DNA of 64,000 bases, from contig NZ_LR733263.1 in assembly GCF_902506495.1 (NCBI RefSeq), positions 62,001 through 126,000 on the forward strand, written 5' to 3'. The notes beneath the pieces are model-generated. The model searched no databases. It saw nothing but the letters and a program-made list of their open reading frames with translations, and was not told the origin of the DNA. This DNA comes from Pseudomonas sp. 8O. Lineage in GTDB: Bacteria > Pseudomonadota > Gammaproteobacteria > Pseudomonadales > Pseudomonadaceae. Positions 9,182 through 17,863 of the stretch are shown piece by piece; positions within the stretch are counted from its first letter, which is position 1; every line of letters starts with the position of its first letter. Made by a program: the position numbers and the translations under genes.

Positions 9182-10492
9182 TTACTTGGGATACCCGGCG
9201 CGCTTCATTTCCCGTTCGGTACTCTGCTGTGCGGCCTGCAGGGCCTGCTCCGGTTGCATCTGCCCGGTGAGCGCGGCGGTGAACAGCTTGCCGACGCTGG
9301 TGCCGATGGCCTGGAACTCGGGAATGGTCACCAGCTGGATGCCCACGTAAGGCACCGGCTTGGCGCTGGGGTGGGCCGGGTCGGCCTTCTTCAGCGAGTC
9401 CAGGGTGACCTTGGCGAACGGCGCGGCCTGCATGTAGGCGTCGCTGTAGGTCGAGGCGCGGGTGCCTGGCGGCACGTTGGCCACACCATCCTTCTCGGCG
9501 ACAAGTTCGGCATAGGCCTTGGAGGTCGCCCAGGCGCTGAAGGTCTTGGCGGCGTCCTTGGACTTGGAGCTGGTGGGAATCGCCAGTGCCCAGGAGTACA
9601 GCCAGGAGGCGCCCTTGTCGGTGACTTGGGTCGGCGCGAAGGTGAAGCCGACGGCGTCGGCGACCTTGCTCTGCGAGGTGTCGGTGACGAAGGAGCCGGC
9701 CACGCTGGCATCGACCCACAACGCGCACTTGCCGCTGTTGAACAGCGCCAGGTTCTCGTTGAAACCGTTGCTGGAGGCGCCGGGCGGGCCGTACTTCTTC
9801 ATGTTGTCGACGTAGAAGTTGAGCGCGTTCTTCCATTCGCTGCCGGTGAATTCAGGCTGCCACTGCTCGTTGAACCAGCGCGCACCATGGGCATTGGCCA
9901 GGGTGGTGATCAGCGCCATGTTCTCGCCCCAGCCGGCCTTGCCGCGCAGGCACAGACCGTACTGGCCCTTGTCCGGCTGGTGCAGCTTGCCGGCGAATTC
10001 CGCCATCTGCTCCCAGGTGGGCTGCTCGGGCATTTCCAGACCGGCCTGCTCGAACAGATCCTTGCGGTAATAGGTGATCGAGGCTTCGGCATAGAACGGC
10101 AGGGCGTACAGCGTGCCCTTGGCGGAAAGGCCTTCGCGTACCGAGGGGAAGACGTCGTCGAGGTCGTAGTTGGCCGGCAGCTCGGTCATCGGCTCCAGCC
10201 AGCCTTTCTCGCCCCACAGCGCCGCTTCGTACATGCCGATGGTGAGCACGTCGAACTGGCCGCCCTGGGTGGCAATGTCGGTGGTCAGGCGCTGGCGCAG
10301 CACGTTCTCCTCGAGCACCACCCACTTCAGGCGGATGTCGGGGTTCTGTTCTTCGAAGGTTTTGGCGAGCCGCTGCATGCGGATCATGTCGCTGTTGTTG
10401 ACCGTGGCGATGGTCAGGGTTTCAGCGCCCTGGGCGATCACGGTGAGGGACAGGCAAGAGGCTGCAACGAGGGCCTTGATCGAGTTGTTCAT
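9182..10492 (-). CDS. mtlE: mannitol ABC transporter substrate-binding protein MtlE
   Basis: A 436-residue periplasmic binding protein of the family-1 (maltose/polyol) type. A signal peptide of about 23 residues (SLTVIAQGA before AETLTIATVNN) is clear. It is the first gene of the operon, with a strong GGAGAGGAG ribosome site. The protein captures mannitol or related polyols for MtlFGK. The family's two-lobe pattern is apparent, and the Trp-rich regions (WVVLEENV, EQPTWEQMAEFAGKL) match sorbitol/mannitol-binding homologues. Confidence 0.94.
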   Translation of the reverse strand: MNNSIKALVAASCLSLTVIAQGAETLTIATVNNSDMIRMQRLAKTFEEQNPDIRLKWVVLEENVLRQRLTTDIATQGGQFDVLTIGMYEAALWGEKGWLEPMTELPANYDLDDVFPSVREGLSAKGTLYALPFYAEASITYYRKDLFEQAGLEMPEQPTWEQMAEFAGKLHQPDKGQYGLCLRGKAGWGENMALITTLANAHGARWFNEQWQPEFTGSEWKNALNFYVDNMKKYGPPGASSNGFNENLALFNSGKCALWVDASVAGSFVTDTSQSKVADAVGFTFAPTQVTDKGASWLYSWALAIPTSSKSKDAAKTFSAWATSKAYAELVAEKDGVANVPPGTRASTYSDAYMQAAPFAKVTLDSLKKADPAHPSAKPVPYVGIQLVTIPEFQAIGTSVGKLFTAALTGQMQPEQALQAAQQSTEREMKRAGYPK

Positions 10493-10719
10493 GTTTGTGA
10501 ACTCCTCTCCCGCGCCACTACGGCTACGGAAGAACGTTATTGTTTTTGTTTGGCTCGGGCCGGATTACACCCCCGCAGGTCTGCACGAACAAATCCTTGA
10601 GCGCACAGTGACCGATACTTTTTTGCACAGACTGGTCAGCAAGAAACCGGCTGAGTAAGGGATGGAGCTCTCTGGCATGAGGGGTGTAGGTGACGCCGGG
10701 GTAGAGAACGGCTGCCGAT
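10493..10719 (-). promoter_or_regulatory. mtl operon control region with candidate MtlR sites
   Basis: This 227-base spacer lies between mtlR and mtlE and must hold the mtlE promoter. Two direct copies of GCACAG (10603-10608 and 10625-10630, plus strand) lie 22 bases apart, about two helical turns. That is the arrangement usually bound by the two HTH motifs of AraC-type activators. They are proposed as MtlR half-sites; there is no direct proof. Near mtlE a strong purine-rich ribosome site is seen. Confidence 0.45.
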
Positions 10720-11625
10720 TCAGTACAGGTTTTGCTCGGTCAGGCGCTGCACTGCGAGCTTGCGATAGCCCGAGGGTGTCATGCCCTTGAGCTGCTGGAA
10801 GCGGCGGTTGAAGTTGGAAATGTTGCTGAAACCGGACTCGAAGCACACGTCGGTCACTGGCTTGTCGCTCTTGCTCAGCAGCTCGCAGGATTTGCTCACC
10901 CGCAGGCGATTGACGAATTCGACGAAGCCGCGCCCGGTGGCCTGCTTGAAGAAGCGCGAAAAGTAGGTGGTGGTCATGCTCAGGTGCTCGGCGACTTCCT
11001 CCTGGCTGATGCCCTGGGCGTAGTGCTGGAAAATGTAGTCCACCGCCCGGTTGATGCGCTCGACATGCTGCTCGTCGCCCAGCTCCGAAGAGGTCACGGC
11101 CGAGAGCAACTGGTAATCCTCGCTGCCGGCGAGCAGCTCCATGAGGATGAAGAAGTGCCCCAGGCGGGTGATGCCGCGGCTGCTGGCGATCTTGCCCATC
11201 AGCACGCCGGCTTCGCGTATCAATTGCGGGTCGCGGAACTCGATACCGAACTGCGCGCGGGCCAGCAAGGGCTGCAGGGTCTTGAGCTCGGCAAACACCG
11301 CAGTACCGCCGTCCAGCACTTCATCGGTGAAGTTGACCAGCATGTCGCGGGTTTCCACCACCTCGCCTTCCTCGACCTGGCTGATCCAGTTGTGCGGCAG
11401 ACCAGGGCCGGTGAGGAACAGGGTGTAGGGTGAGAAATTGCCGATGTAGTCGCCGATGAACACCTTGCCGGAGCTGGCGACGATCAGGTGCAGCTCGTAT
11501 TCCTTGTGGAAGTGCCAGCGCACCAGCGGCGAGGGAAAGCCGTGCTGACGGTAGATCAGCGAATGGCCTTCATGGTCGTCCATCAGTTCGTAGGAGGGGT
11601 CGGCTACGCGGGATGTGCGGGTCAT
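10720..11625 (-). CDS. mtlR: AraC-family activator of the mannitol operon MtlR
   Basis: A 301-residue regulator. The N-terminal half is a cupin-like sensor domain (RWHFKEYELHLI-type pattern, residues about 37-50). The C-terminal 100 residues hold two helix-turn-helix motifs of the AraC/XylS family (SQEEVAEHLSMTTTYFSRFFKQ, VTDVCFESGFSNISNFNRRFQQLKG). It is transcribed in the same direction as the operon and lies directly upstream of mtlE, as in P. fluorescens, where MtlR activates mtlE in response to polyols. No signal peptide or membrane segment is present. Confidence 0.92.
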   Translation of the reverse strand: MTRTSRVADPSYELMDDHEGHSLIYRQHGFPSPLVRWHFHKEYELHLIVASSGKVFIGDYIGNFSPYTLFLTGPGLPHNWISQVEEGEVVETRDMLVNFTDEVLDGGTAVFAELKTLQPLLARAQFGIEFRDPQLIREAGVLMGKIASSRGITRLGHFFILMELLAGSEDYQLLSAVTSSELGDEQHVERINRAVDYIFQHYAQGISQEEVAEHLSMTTTYFSRFFKQATGRGFVEFVNRLRVSKSCELLSKSDKPVTDVCFESGFSNISNFNRRFQQLKGMTPSGYRKLAVQRLTEQNLY

Positions 11626-11735
11626 GGTCGTCGTCGGTCAATGCCTCAAGAAGGGTCTGTACGAAAAATATCTGCGCTCGGAAACTTTCCGTACGGACCC
11701 TGCCACGTTTTAACATATCGAGACGTGCTGCCAAG

Positions 11736-12797
11736 TCAGAGCAGGCTCAATTGCGCACCTGGTGGACAGAACTGCGAACAGTCCAGCACCACGCTGCCTC
11801 GTCGATCCAGGCCGAGCCTGCGCCGCGCCAGGCGAAAGCGCTGCTCCAGCAGGTCGGCGAACTGGCCTTCGCCGCGCATGCGGCTACCGAAGCGGCTGTC
11901 GTAGTTCTTACCGCCACGACTCTGGCGAATCAGGCTCATGACGTGGGCGGCGCGATCCGGAAAGTGCACCTGCAGCCATTCCTCGAACAATCCGACGATC
12001 TCCAGCGGCAGGCGCAGCAGCACATAACCGGCCGAGCGGGCGCCGGCATCACGGGCGGCTTCGAGCAGCGCCTCCAGCTCCATGTCGTTGATCTGCGGAA
12101 TCATCGGCGCGCAGATGGCGCTGACTGGCACACCCGCTTCGTGCAGCGTGCGCATCGCGCGCAGGCGAGCTGCTGGGGCGGCAGTGCGTGGCTCCATGAT
12201 GCGTTTCAGTTCGTCATCCAGGGTGGTCAGGCTAAAGGCCACGCTGACCAGGTTGTGCCTGGCCAGCTCGCTGAGCAGGTCGAGGTCACGCAGGATCAGC
12301 GAGCCCTTGGTGATGATGTGCAGCGGGTGCTTGTAGCGCAGCAGGATTTCCAGGGTCTGGCGGGTCAGGCGCTGCTCGCGTTCGATGGGCTGGTAGGCGT
12401 CGGTGTTCATGCCCAGAGCGATGGGTTGTGGCACATAACCGGGCTTCTGCAACTGCTCTTCGAGGCGCTCGGCCAGGTTGGTCTTGGCGATCAGGCGGGT
12501 TTCGAAGTCGATACCGGGCGACATGTCCCAGTAGGCGTGAGTTGGTCTGGCGAAGCAGTAGATGCAGCCGTGCTCGCAGCCACGGTAGGGGTTCACCGAG
12601 CGGTCGAAGCCGACGTCCGGTGAGTTATTACGGGTGATCGCCGTCTTCGCCTTCTCCTTGCGCACTTCGGTGGCGCGACTTGGCGGTGTTTCGTCGTGAT
12701 ACCAGCCGTCGTCTTCCTGCTCCGAACGGGTCGGCGCATAGCGGTTGTGCGGATTGCTGGCGGTACCACGGCCACGTGGCGGCAGGCTGACGGACAT
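11736..12797 (-). CDS. SOS-associated radical SAM protein (PA0069/SplB-like family)
   Basis: A 353-residue cytoplasmic enzyme of the radical SAM superfamily. The 4Fe-4S motif CEHGCIYC lies near residue 80 and is followed by FARPTHAYWDM, typical of the SplB-like ('DNA repair photolyase' COG1533) group named after PA0069. The start was set at the ATG giving MSVSLPPRGR because it has a GGAG site 8 bases upstream; an in-frame ATG 18 codons earlier overlaps the LexA box. The product is unknown. A role in DNA damage is suggested by the strong LexA site at 12817-12832 and by relationship to spore photoproduct lyase. Confidence 0.88.
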   Translation of the reverse strand: MSVSLPPRGRGTASNPHNRYAPTRSEQEDDGWYHDETPPSRATEVRKEKAKTAITRNNSPDVGFDRSVNPYRGCEHGCIYCFARPTHAYWDMSPGIDFETRLIAKTNLAERLEEQLQKPGYVPQPIALGMNTDAYQPIEREQRLTRQTLEILLRYKHPLHIITKGSLILRDLDLLSELARHNLVSVAFSLTTLDDELKRIMEPRTAAPAARLRAMRTLHEAGVPVSAICAPMIPQINDMELEALLEAARDAGARSAGYVLLRLPLEIVGLFEEWLQVHFPDRAAHVMSLIRQSRGGKNYDSRFGSRMRGEGQFADLLEQRFRLARRRLGLDRRGSVVLDCSQFCPPGAQLSLL

Positions 12798-12816
12798 GCT
12801 CGGACTCCAAAATATA

Positions 12817-12832
12817 CTGTATAAAAATACAG
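12817..12832 (-). promoter_or_regulatory. LexA (SOS) box upstream of the radical SAM gene
   Basis: The 16-base sequence CTGTATAAAAATACAG fits the LexA consensus CTGT-N8-ACAG exactly and sits 20 bases before the ATG of the radical SAM gene, where bound LexA would cover the promoter. From memory, the PA0069 homologue of P. aeruginosa belongs to the LexA regulon. Confidence 0.88.
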
Positions 12833-12873
12833 TTATCTGGAGCCTGGGCAAGTCCCTTCTGTCGTGGCGTCGA

Positions 12874-13860
12874 TCAGGCTGCCGCTATTTGCGGCGCTTC
12901 CTCGCGCTTGGCATAACGCTGCGCCAGCACCGCGCAGACCATCAGCTGGATCTGGTGGAAGAGCATCAGCGGCAGGATCAGTACGCCGATGGTGCTGCCG
13001 GCGAACAGTACCTGGGCCATGGGTACACCGGTGGCCAGGCTCTTCTTCGAGCCGCAGAAGAGGATGGTGATGCGGTCTTCCAGGCTGAAACCCAGCCACT
13101 TGCCCAGCAGGTGGGTCAGCACCAGGGCCAGGGCCAACAGCACGCAGCAGGCGGCTATCACGGTCAGCAGGGTGACCAGCGGCACCTGCTGCCACAGGCC
13201 GCCAATAACTGCGGCGCTGAAGGCGGTGTAGACCACCAGCAGGATCGAACTCTGGTCGACGTATTTCAGCCAGCTCTTGTTCTGGTTGACCCAGCCGCCG
13301 ATCCAGCGCTGAGCGATCTGGCCGAGAACGAAGGGCAGCAGCAACTGCAGGCTGATCTTGCCGATGGCGTCGAGGGTCGAGCCGTTGTCGCCTTGTACGC
13401 CCATCAGCATGGCCACCAGCAGCGGGGTGACGAAGATACCGAGCAGGCTGGAGGCCGCCGCGCTGCAGATAGCCGCCGGGATGTTGCCGCGCGCCAGCGA
13501 GGTGAAGGCGATGGCCGATTGCACGGTGGCCGGCAGGGCGCACAGGTAGAGCATGCCTAGGTACAGCTCTTTGCCCAACAGCGGCTCAAGCGCTGGTCTG
13601 AGCGCCAGGCCGAGCAGCGGGAAGAGGATGAAGGTGCAGGCGAACACCAACAGGTGCAGGCGCCAGTGCCCGGCGCCAGCGAGAATCGCCTGACGCGACA
13701 GTTTGGCGCCGTGCATGAAGAACAGCAGGGCAATGGCCAGGTTGGTGATCCACTCGAAGATCGTCGCAATCTGGCCGCTGGCAGGCAGCAACGTGGCGGC
13801 GAGCACCACGGCAAGCAGGGTCAGGGTGAAATTGTCGGGCAGCAGGCGGCGCAGGAACAT
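12874..13860 (-). CDS. bile acid:sodium symporter (BASS/SBF-like) family transporter
   Basis: A 328-residue inner-membrane protein with nine or ten hydrophobic segments and a short charged C-terminus. The pattern ALPATVQSAIAFTSLARGNIPAAICSAAASSLLGIF matches the unwound-helix region of SBF-like (PF13593) sodium-coupled symporters. The natural substrate is unknown; relatives carry organic anions such as pantoate or keto acids. It is divergent from the AraC-type gene at 13942, with about 80 bases between the starts, so that regulator may control it. Its stop lies 76 bases upstream of the radical SAM start. Confidence 0.85.
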   Translation of the reverse strand: MFLRRLLPDNFTLTLLAVVLAATLLPASGQIATIFEWITNLAIALLFFMHGAKLSRQAILAGAGHWRLHLLVFACTFILFPLLGLALRPALEPLLGKELYLGMLYLCALPATVQSAIAFTSLARGNIPAAICSAAASSLLGIFVTPLLVAMLMGVQGDNGSTLDAIGKISLQLLLPFVLGQIAQRWIGGWVNQNKSWLKYVDQSSILLVVYTAFSAAVIGGLWQQVPLVTLLTVIAACCVLLALALVLTHLLGKWLGFSLEDRITILFCGSKKSLATGVPMAQVLFAGSTIGVLILPLMLFHQIQLMVCAVLAQRYAKREEAPQIAAA

Positions 13861-13941
13861 GGCGAATCTCGGGCTTGCGATACAGGAGGGCGCCAGACTA
13901 TCGTCGTCGAAAATTTCCGGCTAACGCTAAAGAGCCAGCAA

Positions 13942-14733
13942 GTGTCGCCAAACAGACATCCCCCCACCCTGCATCGCAGCCTGCCCGAGTTGCCCAGCCT
14001 GCCTCGGCCGCTGTATGGCCGCACCGAATCGCTGACCAACCGCGCCCTGACCTTTCGCCATAGACACCCATGGGTGCAGCTGTCTTACGCCATCGCCGGG
14101 GTGCTCGAGGTGCAGACCGCTGGCGCCCGCTTCGTCGCACCGCCGCAGCGGGCGGTGTGGGTACCGGCGGGTGTCGAGCATCAGGTATTCAGCTCGCCAC
14201 GTACCGAGATGCGCAGCCTGTACATCGACGGCAGCGCGGTGCCCTGGGGGCCGGATGAATGTCGGGTGCTGGCGGTCAGCCCGCTGCTGCGCGAGCTGAT
14301 TCGCGGTTTCAGCGCGCTGCCGGCCGAATATGACGAGCAGGGGGCGCCGGGTAGGTTGGCGGCAGTGCTGCTGGACGAACTGCGGGCTGCGCCAGACGTT
14401 GAGTTGATGCTGCCGCTGCCGCAGGATGCGCGGCTGCGCGAGGTCTGTCAGGGGCTTGAGGATGCGAACCTGCGCCAGCTTGGCCTGGGCGAATGGGGCG
14501 AGCGCCTGGGTGTTTCGGAAAAGACCCTGAGCCGGCTGTTCCTGCGCGAAACGGGCCTGAGTTTCCGCGTCTGGCGTCAGCGCCAGCGCCTGCTCGATGC
14601 GCTTACCCCGCTGGAGCAGGGCGAGCGCGTCACCGACGTGGCGCTGGCCTGCGGCTACGACTCGCTATCGGCCTTTATCGCCGCCTTTCGCCGCCAGTTC
14701 GGCGCAACACCGGGGGAGTTCTTTCGCGATTAA
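13942..14733 (+). CDS. AraC-family transcriptional regulator with cupin sensor domain
   Basis: A regulator of about 263 residues. The frame is open further upstream, but that part is antisense to the symporter gene, so an in-frame GTG at 13942 (reading VSPNRHPPTLH) is taken as the start. The N-terminal cupin half includes FRHRHPWVQLSYAIAGVLEV and PPQRAVWVPAGVEHQV. The C-terminal AraC domain carries LGEWGERLGVSEKTLSRLFLRET and VTDVALACGYDSLSAFIAAFRRQFG. It is divergent from the BASS-type transporter and plausibly regulates it. The ligand is unknown. The start is uncertain by about 20 residues. Confidence 0.82.
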   Translation: MSPNRHPPTLHRSLPELPSLPRPLYGRTESLTNRALTFRHRHPWVQLSYAIAGVLEVQTAGARFVAPPQRAVWVPAGVEHQVFSSPRTEMRSLYIDGSAVPWGPDECRVLAVSPLLRELIRGFSALPAEYDEQGAPGRLAAVLLDELRAAPDVELMLPLPQDARLREVCQGLEDANLRQLGLGEWGERLGVSEKTLSRLFLRETGLSFRVWRQRQRLLDALTPLEQGERVTDVALACGYDSLSAFIAAFRRQFGATPGEFFRD

Positions 14734-14750
14734 CCTACCGAGCGGCCGTT

Positions 14751-14814
14751 GCGTAGCCCGGATGCAATCCGCGGAATGCTTGGCACACTGCCCCGGATTG
14801 CATCCGGGCTACGC
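14751..14814. terminator. large perfect inverted repeat between convergent genes
   Basis: Two perfect 21-base arms (14751-14771 and 14794-14814), beginning GCGTAGCCCGGATGCAATCC, flank a 22-base loop. The element lies between the convergent AraC-type gene and yheV. It probably terminates or insulates both transcripts. The sequence type (CGGATGCAATCCG) is a common dispersed palindrome in pseudomonads. Confidence 0.7.
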
Positions 14815-14838
14815 GCTGCGGCGCCGCTAACCCACGCG

Positions 14839-15126
14839 TCACTCGCTCGGCTTCTTCAGCTTCGGGTTGGGAAAGAACTGCACGGCCTGCACATTGGGGT
14901 CGGCCGCCTTGGGCTTCAGGCCGCTGACGTTGACCCGCGTGGGGATCTCCTTGGGCACCGAGTTGCCGCGTGCGTCGAGGGTGTCGGCGTAGCCGCACTT
15001 GACGCATTCACGGTGCGGCACGCCGTCGACGTTCCACATCTTGATGCTGTCGGTTTCGCTGCACGCCGGGCACACGGCGCCGGCGATGAAGCGTTTCGGC
15101 GTGCTGTTCACAGGCGCATCGCTCAT
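14839..15126 (-). CDS. yheV: YheV-family zinc-ribbon protein
   Basis: A 95-residue basic protein with two CxxC pairs (VCPACSETD, residues about 19-22, and ECVKCGYAD, about 40-43) that would bind one zinc ion. It matches the YheV family. The role is unknown. Its ATG overlaps the prlC stop codon (bases 15123-15126 read ATGA), indicating translational coupling with oligopeptidase A, an association kept in many gamma-proteobacteria. Confidence 0.88.
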   Translation of the reverse strand: MSDAPVNSTPKRFIAGAVCPACSETDSIKMWNVDGVPHRECVKCGYADTLDARGNSVPKEIPTRVNVSGLKPKAADPNVQAVQFFPNPKLKKPSE

Positions 15127-17171
15127 GCTGCCTCCTGGCTCAGACCGAGGTGACGCAGCAGGGCGTCGATGCTCGGCTCACGGCCGCGGAAGTCGACGAA
15201 CAGCACCATCGGTTCCTGCGAGCCGCCACGGGCCAGGATCGCTTCGCGGAAGGCACGGCCGGTATCGGCGTTGAACACGCCTTCTTCCTCGAACTTGGAG
15301 AAGGCATCGGCGCTGAGCACTTCGGCCCACTTGTAGCTGTAGTAACCGGCTGCATAGCCGCCGGCGAAGATGTGCGCGAAGCCGTTGGCGAAGCGGTTGT
15401 AGGCCGGCGGGCGTAGCACCGAGACTTCACTGCGGATCGCCTCGATCACGTCCAGCGCGCTGCGGCCGTCGCCGTGGGTGGCGTGCAACTCGAAGTCGAA
15501 CAGGGAGAACTCCAGCTGGCGCACCATCATCAGTCCGGACTGGAAGTTCTTCGCCGCCAGCATCTTGTCCAGCATGGCCTGTGGCAGCGCCTCGCCGGTT
15601 TCAAAGTGGCCGGAGATCAGCGCCAGGCCTTCCGGCTCCCAGCACCAGTTTTCCATGAACTGGCTCGGCAACTCGACCGCATCCCAGGCCACGCCGTTGA
15701 TGCCCGAGGCACCGGCGTGCTCGACGCGGGTCAGCAGGTGGTGCAGGCCGTGGCCGAATTCGTGGAACAGGGTGGTGACCTCGTCATGGGTCAACAGCGC
15801 CGGCTTGCCGCCGACCGGCGGGGTGAAGTTGCACACCAGGTTGGCCACCGGGGCGATCAGTTGGCCGTCGGCAGTGCGGCGTTTGTCGCGGGCGCCGTCC
15901 ATCCAGGCACCGCCGCGCTTGTTGGCACGGGCGTAGAGGTCGAAGAAGAAACGCCCAACGTGCTGGCCGTTCTCCTGAATCTCGAACAGGCGCACGTCCG
16001 GGTGCCAGGTGTCGAAGTCTTTCAGCTCGCGAATCTCGATGCCGTAGAGCTTATGCACAATGGCGAACAGACCGGTGAGCACCTTGTCCACCGGGAACCA
16101 GGCGCGTACTTCTTCCTGGGAGATGCTGTAGCGCTGCTGGCGCAGGCGCTCGCTGTAGTAGCCGACGTCCCAGCTCTGCAGGTCATCCAGGCCCTGCTCG
16201 GCGGCGAAGGCCTTGAGCTCGGTCAGATCCTGCTCGGCGAAGGGTTTGCTGCGCACCGCCAGGTCGCGCAGGAAGCTCAGCACCTGGTCGGTGTTCTCGG
16301 CCATCTTGCTGGCCAGGCTCAGTTCGCTGTAGTTGGCGAAGCCGAGCAGGCGCGCCAGCTCCTGGCGCAGGTCGAGAATCTCGCTCATCAGCGGGCCGTT
16401 GTCGTTCTGCCCGGCGTTCGGCCCCTGGTCGGAGGCGCGGGTGCAGTAGGCGGCATACACCTCTTCGCGCAGGGCGCGGTCGTCGGCGTAGGTCATCACC
16501 GCGTAGTAGCTGGGGAATTCCAGGGTGATCAGCCAGCCGTCCAGGCTCTTGGCCTCGGCGGCCTGCTTCATCTGCGCCTTGGCCGAGTCGGTCAGGCCGT
16601 TCAGGCGCGTTTCGTCGGTGATCTGCTTGGTCCAGGCCTGGGTAGCGTCGAGCAACTGGTTGGAGAACTTGCTGGTGAGCTCGGACAGGCGCATCTGGAT
16701 CTCGCCGTAGCGCTTCTGCTGCTCGACCGGCAAATCGATACCGGACAGACGGAAGTCACGCAGGGCGTGTTCGAGGATGGTCTTCTGCGCCACATCGAAG
16801 CTGGCGGCGGCCGGGCTCTTGGCCAGCGCGTCATAAGCCTCGAACAGCGGCTTGTTCTGGCCCATTTCGGTCCAGTATTCCGACAGTTTTGGCAGGCAGG
16901 CCTCGTAGGCCGCGCGCAGCTCGGCGCTGTTGCATACAGCGTTGAGGTGGCTCACCGGGCTCCAGGCTCGGCCCAGGCGGGCGCCCAGTTCGTCCAGTGC
17001 CAGTACCAGGCCGTCCCAGCTCGGGTTGGCTTGCTGCTGTTCGAGCAGTTTGGCGATGGCAGCGCGGCTGTCTGCCAGGATCTGGTCGACGGCAGGTTCG
17101 ACGTGTTCCGGTTTGATCTGCGAATAGGGCGGCAGGTCGAAGTCTTGCAGCAGGGGATTGTTCGCGGTCAC
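15123..17171 (-). CDS. prlC: oligopeptidase A PrlC (M3 metallopeptidase)
   Basis: A 682-residue cytoplasmic zinc peptidase that degrades short peptides, including cleaved signal peptides. The M3 catalytic motif HEFGHGLHHLL lies near residue 468, and the third zinc ligand region (VELPSQFMENW) follows. The length equals that of E. coli OpdA. A long open frame on the opposite strand is an artefact of codon bias. It is divergent from the gamma-carbonic anhydrase gene and is followed by overlapping yheV. Confidence 0.95.
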   Translation of the reverse strand: MTANNPLLQDFDLPPYSQIKPEHVEPAVDQILADSRAAIAKLLEQQQANPSWDGLVLALDELGARLGRAWSPVSHLNAVCNSAELRAAYEACLPKLSEYWTEMGQNKPLFEAYDALAKSPAAASFDVAQKTILEHALRDFRLSGIDLPVEQQKRYGEIQMRLSELTSKFSNQLLDATQAWTKQITDETRLNGLTDSAKAQMKQAAEAKSLDGWLITLEFPSYYAVMTYADDRALREEVYAAYCTRASDQGPNAGQNDNGPLMSEILDLRQELARLLGFANYSELSLASKMAENTDQVLSFLRDLAVRSKPFAEQDLTELKAFAAEQGLDDLQSWDVGYYSERLRQQRYSISQEEVRAWFPVDKVLTGLFAIVHKLYGIEIRELKDFDTWHPDVRLFEIQENGQHVGRFFFDLYARANKRGGAWMDGARDKRRTADGQLIAPVANLVCNFTPPVGGKPALLTHDEVTTLFHEFGHGLHHLLTRVEHAGASGINGVAWDAVELPSQFMENWCWEPEGLALISGHFETGEALPQAMLDKMLAAKNFQSGLMMVRQLEFSLFDFELHATHGDGRSALDVIEAIRSEVSVLRPPAYNRFANGFAHIFAGGYAAGYYSYKWAEVLSADAFSKFEEEGVFNADTGRAFREAILARGGSQEPMVLFVDFRGREPSIDALLRHLGLSQEAA

Positions 17172-17300
17172 GACGAGGCACCTGTGGCGAATGAATGTGG
17201 GGTTGCGGCGCAGAGCGGCAATAATTCTGGCGCGATAGCAACCGACATGGGGGTCATCTTAATTAGAATCAAGCTTTCCCGCAGCTCAGGAGCTTCTATC

Positions 17301-17849
17301 GTGGCGATTCGCAAATACCAGCAGCACGCTCCACAACTCGGCGCGCGCGTCTTCGTCGACGCTTCTGCCGTGGTCATTGGCGATGTCGAACTGGGCGAGG
17401 ACAGCTCGGTCTGGCCGATGACCGTGGTCCGTGGCGACATGCACCGTATCCGCATCGGTGCGCGCACCAGCGTGCAGGACGGCAGCGTGCTGCACATCAC
17501 CCATGCCGGACCGTTCAACCCGGATGGCTACCCGCTGATCATCGGTGACGAGGTGACCGTCGGGCACAAGGTCACCCTGCATGGCTGCACCCTGGGCAAC
17601 CGGATTCTGGTCGGCATGGGCAGCATCGTCATGGACGGCGCGGTGGTCGAGGACGAGGTGATCATCGGTGCCGGCTCGCTGGTGCCGCCTGGCAAGCGCC
17701 TGGAAAGCGGCTACCTGTACGTCGGCAGCCCGGTGAAACAGGCGCGCCCGCTGACCGATAAGGAGCGCAACTTCTTCAGCTACACGGCCGGCAACTACGT
17801 GAAGCTCAAGGATCTGCACCTGGCCGAAGGCTATGCCTGCGGAGCTTAG
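17301..17849 (+). CDS. gamma-class carbonic anhydrase-like protein (YrdA type)
   Basis: A left-handed beta-helix hexapeptide protein of 182 residues. The start is a GTG at 17301 preceded by AGGAG; the long open frame upstream is antisense to prlC. The zinc-binding pattern of gamma-carbonic anhydrases is present: HITHAG (His68) and GHKVTLHGC (His89, His94). The isoleucine-patch repeats (VVIGDVELGEDSSVWPM, RILVGMGSIVMDGAVVEDE) build the trimer fold. Many YrdA homologues show little carbonic anhydrase activity, so the reaction is probable rather than proven. It is divergent from prlC across a 129-base promoter region. Confidence 0.88.
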   Translation: MAIRKYQQHAPQLGARVFVDASAVVIGDVELGEDSSVWPMTVVRGDMHRIRIGARTSVQDGSVLHITHAGPFNPDGYPLIIGDEVTVGHKVTLHGCTLGNRILVGMGSIVMDGAVVEDEVIIGAGSLVPPGKRLESGYLYVGSPVKQARPLTDKERNFFSYTAGNYVKLKDLHLAEGYACGA

Positions 17850-17863
17850 TGCCGTGCATCACC

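Noticed and set aside
9107..10600. Long plus-strand open frame opposite mtlE.
   Set aside because: A codon-bias shadow of mtlE with no recognisable domain.
15474..17300. A very long open frame on the plus strand opposite prlC, continuous with the gamma-carbonic anhydrase gene.
   Set aside because: It lies antisense to an intact, well-recognised peptidase gene, its translation is low-complexity Gln/Ala/Gly/Val with no motif, and the real gene has its own GTG and ribosome site at 17301.
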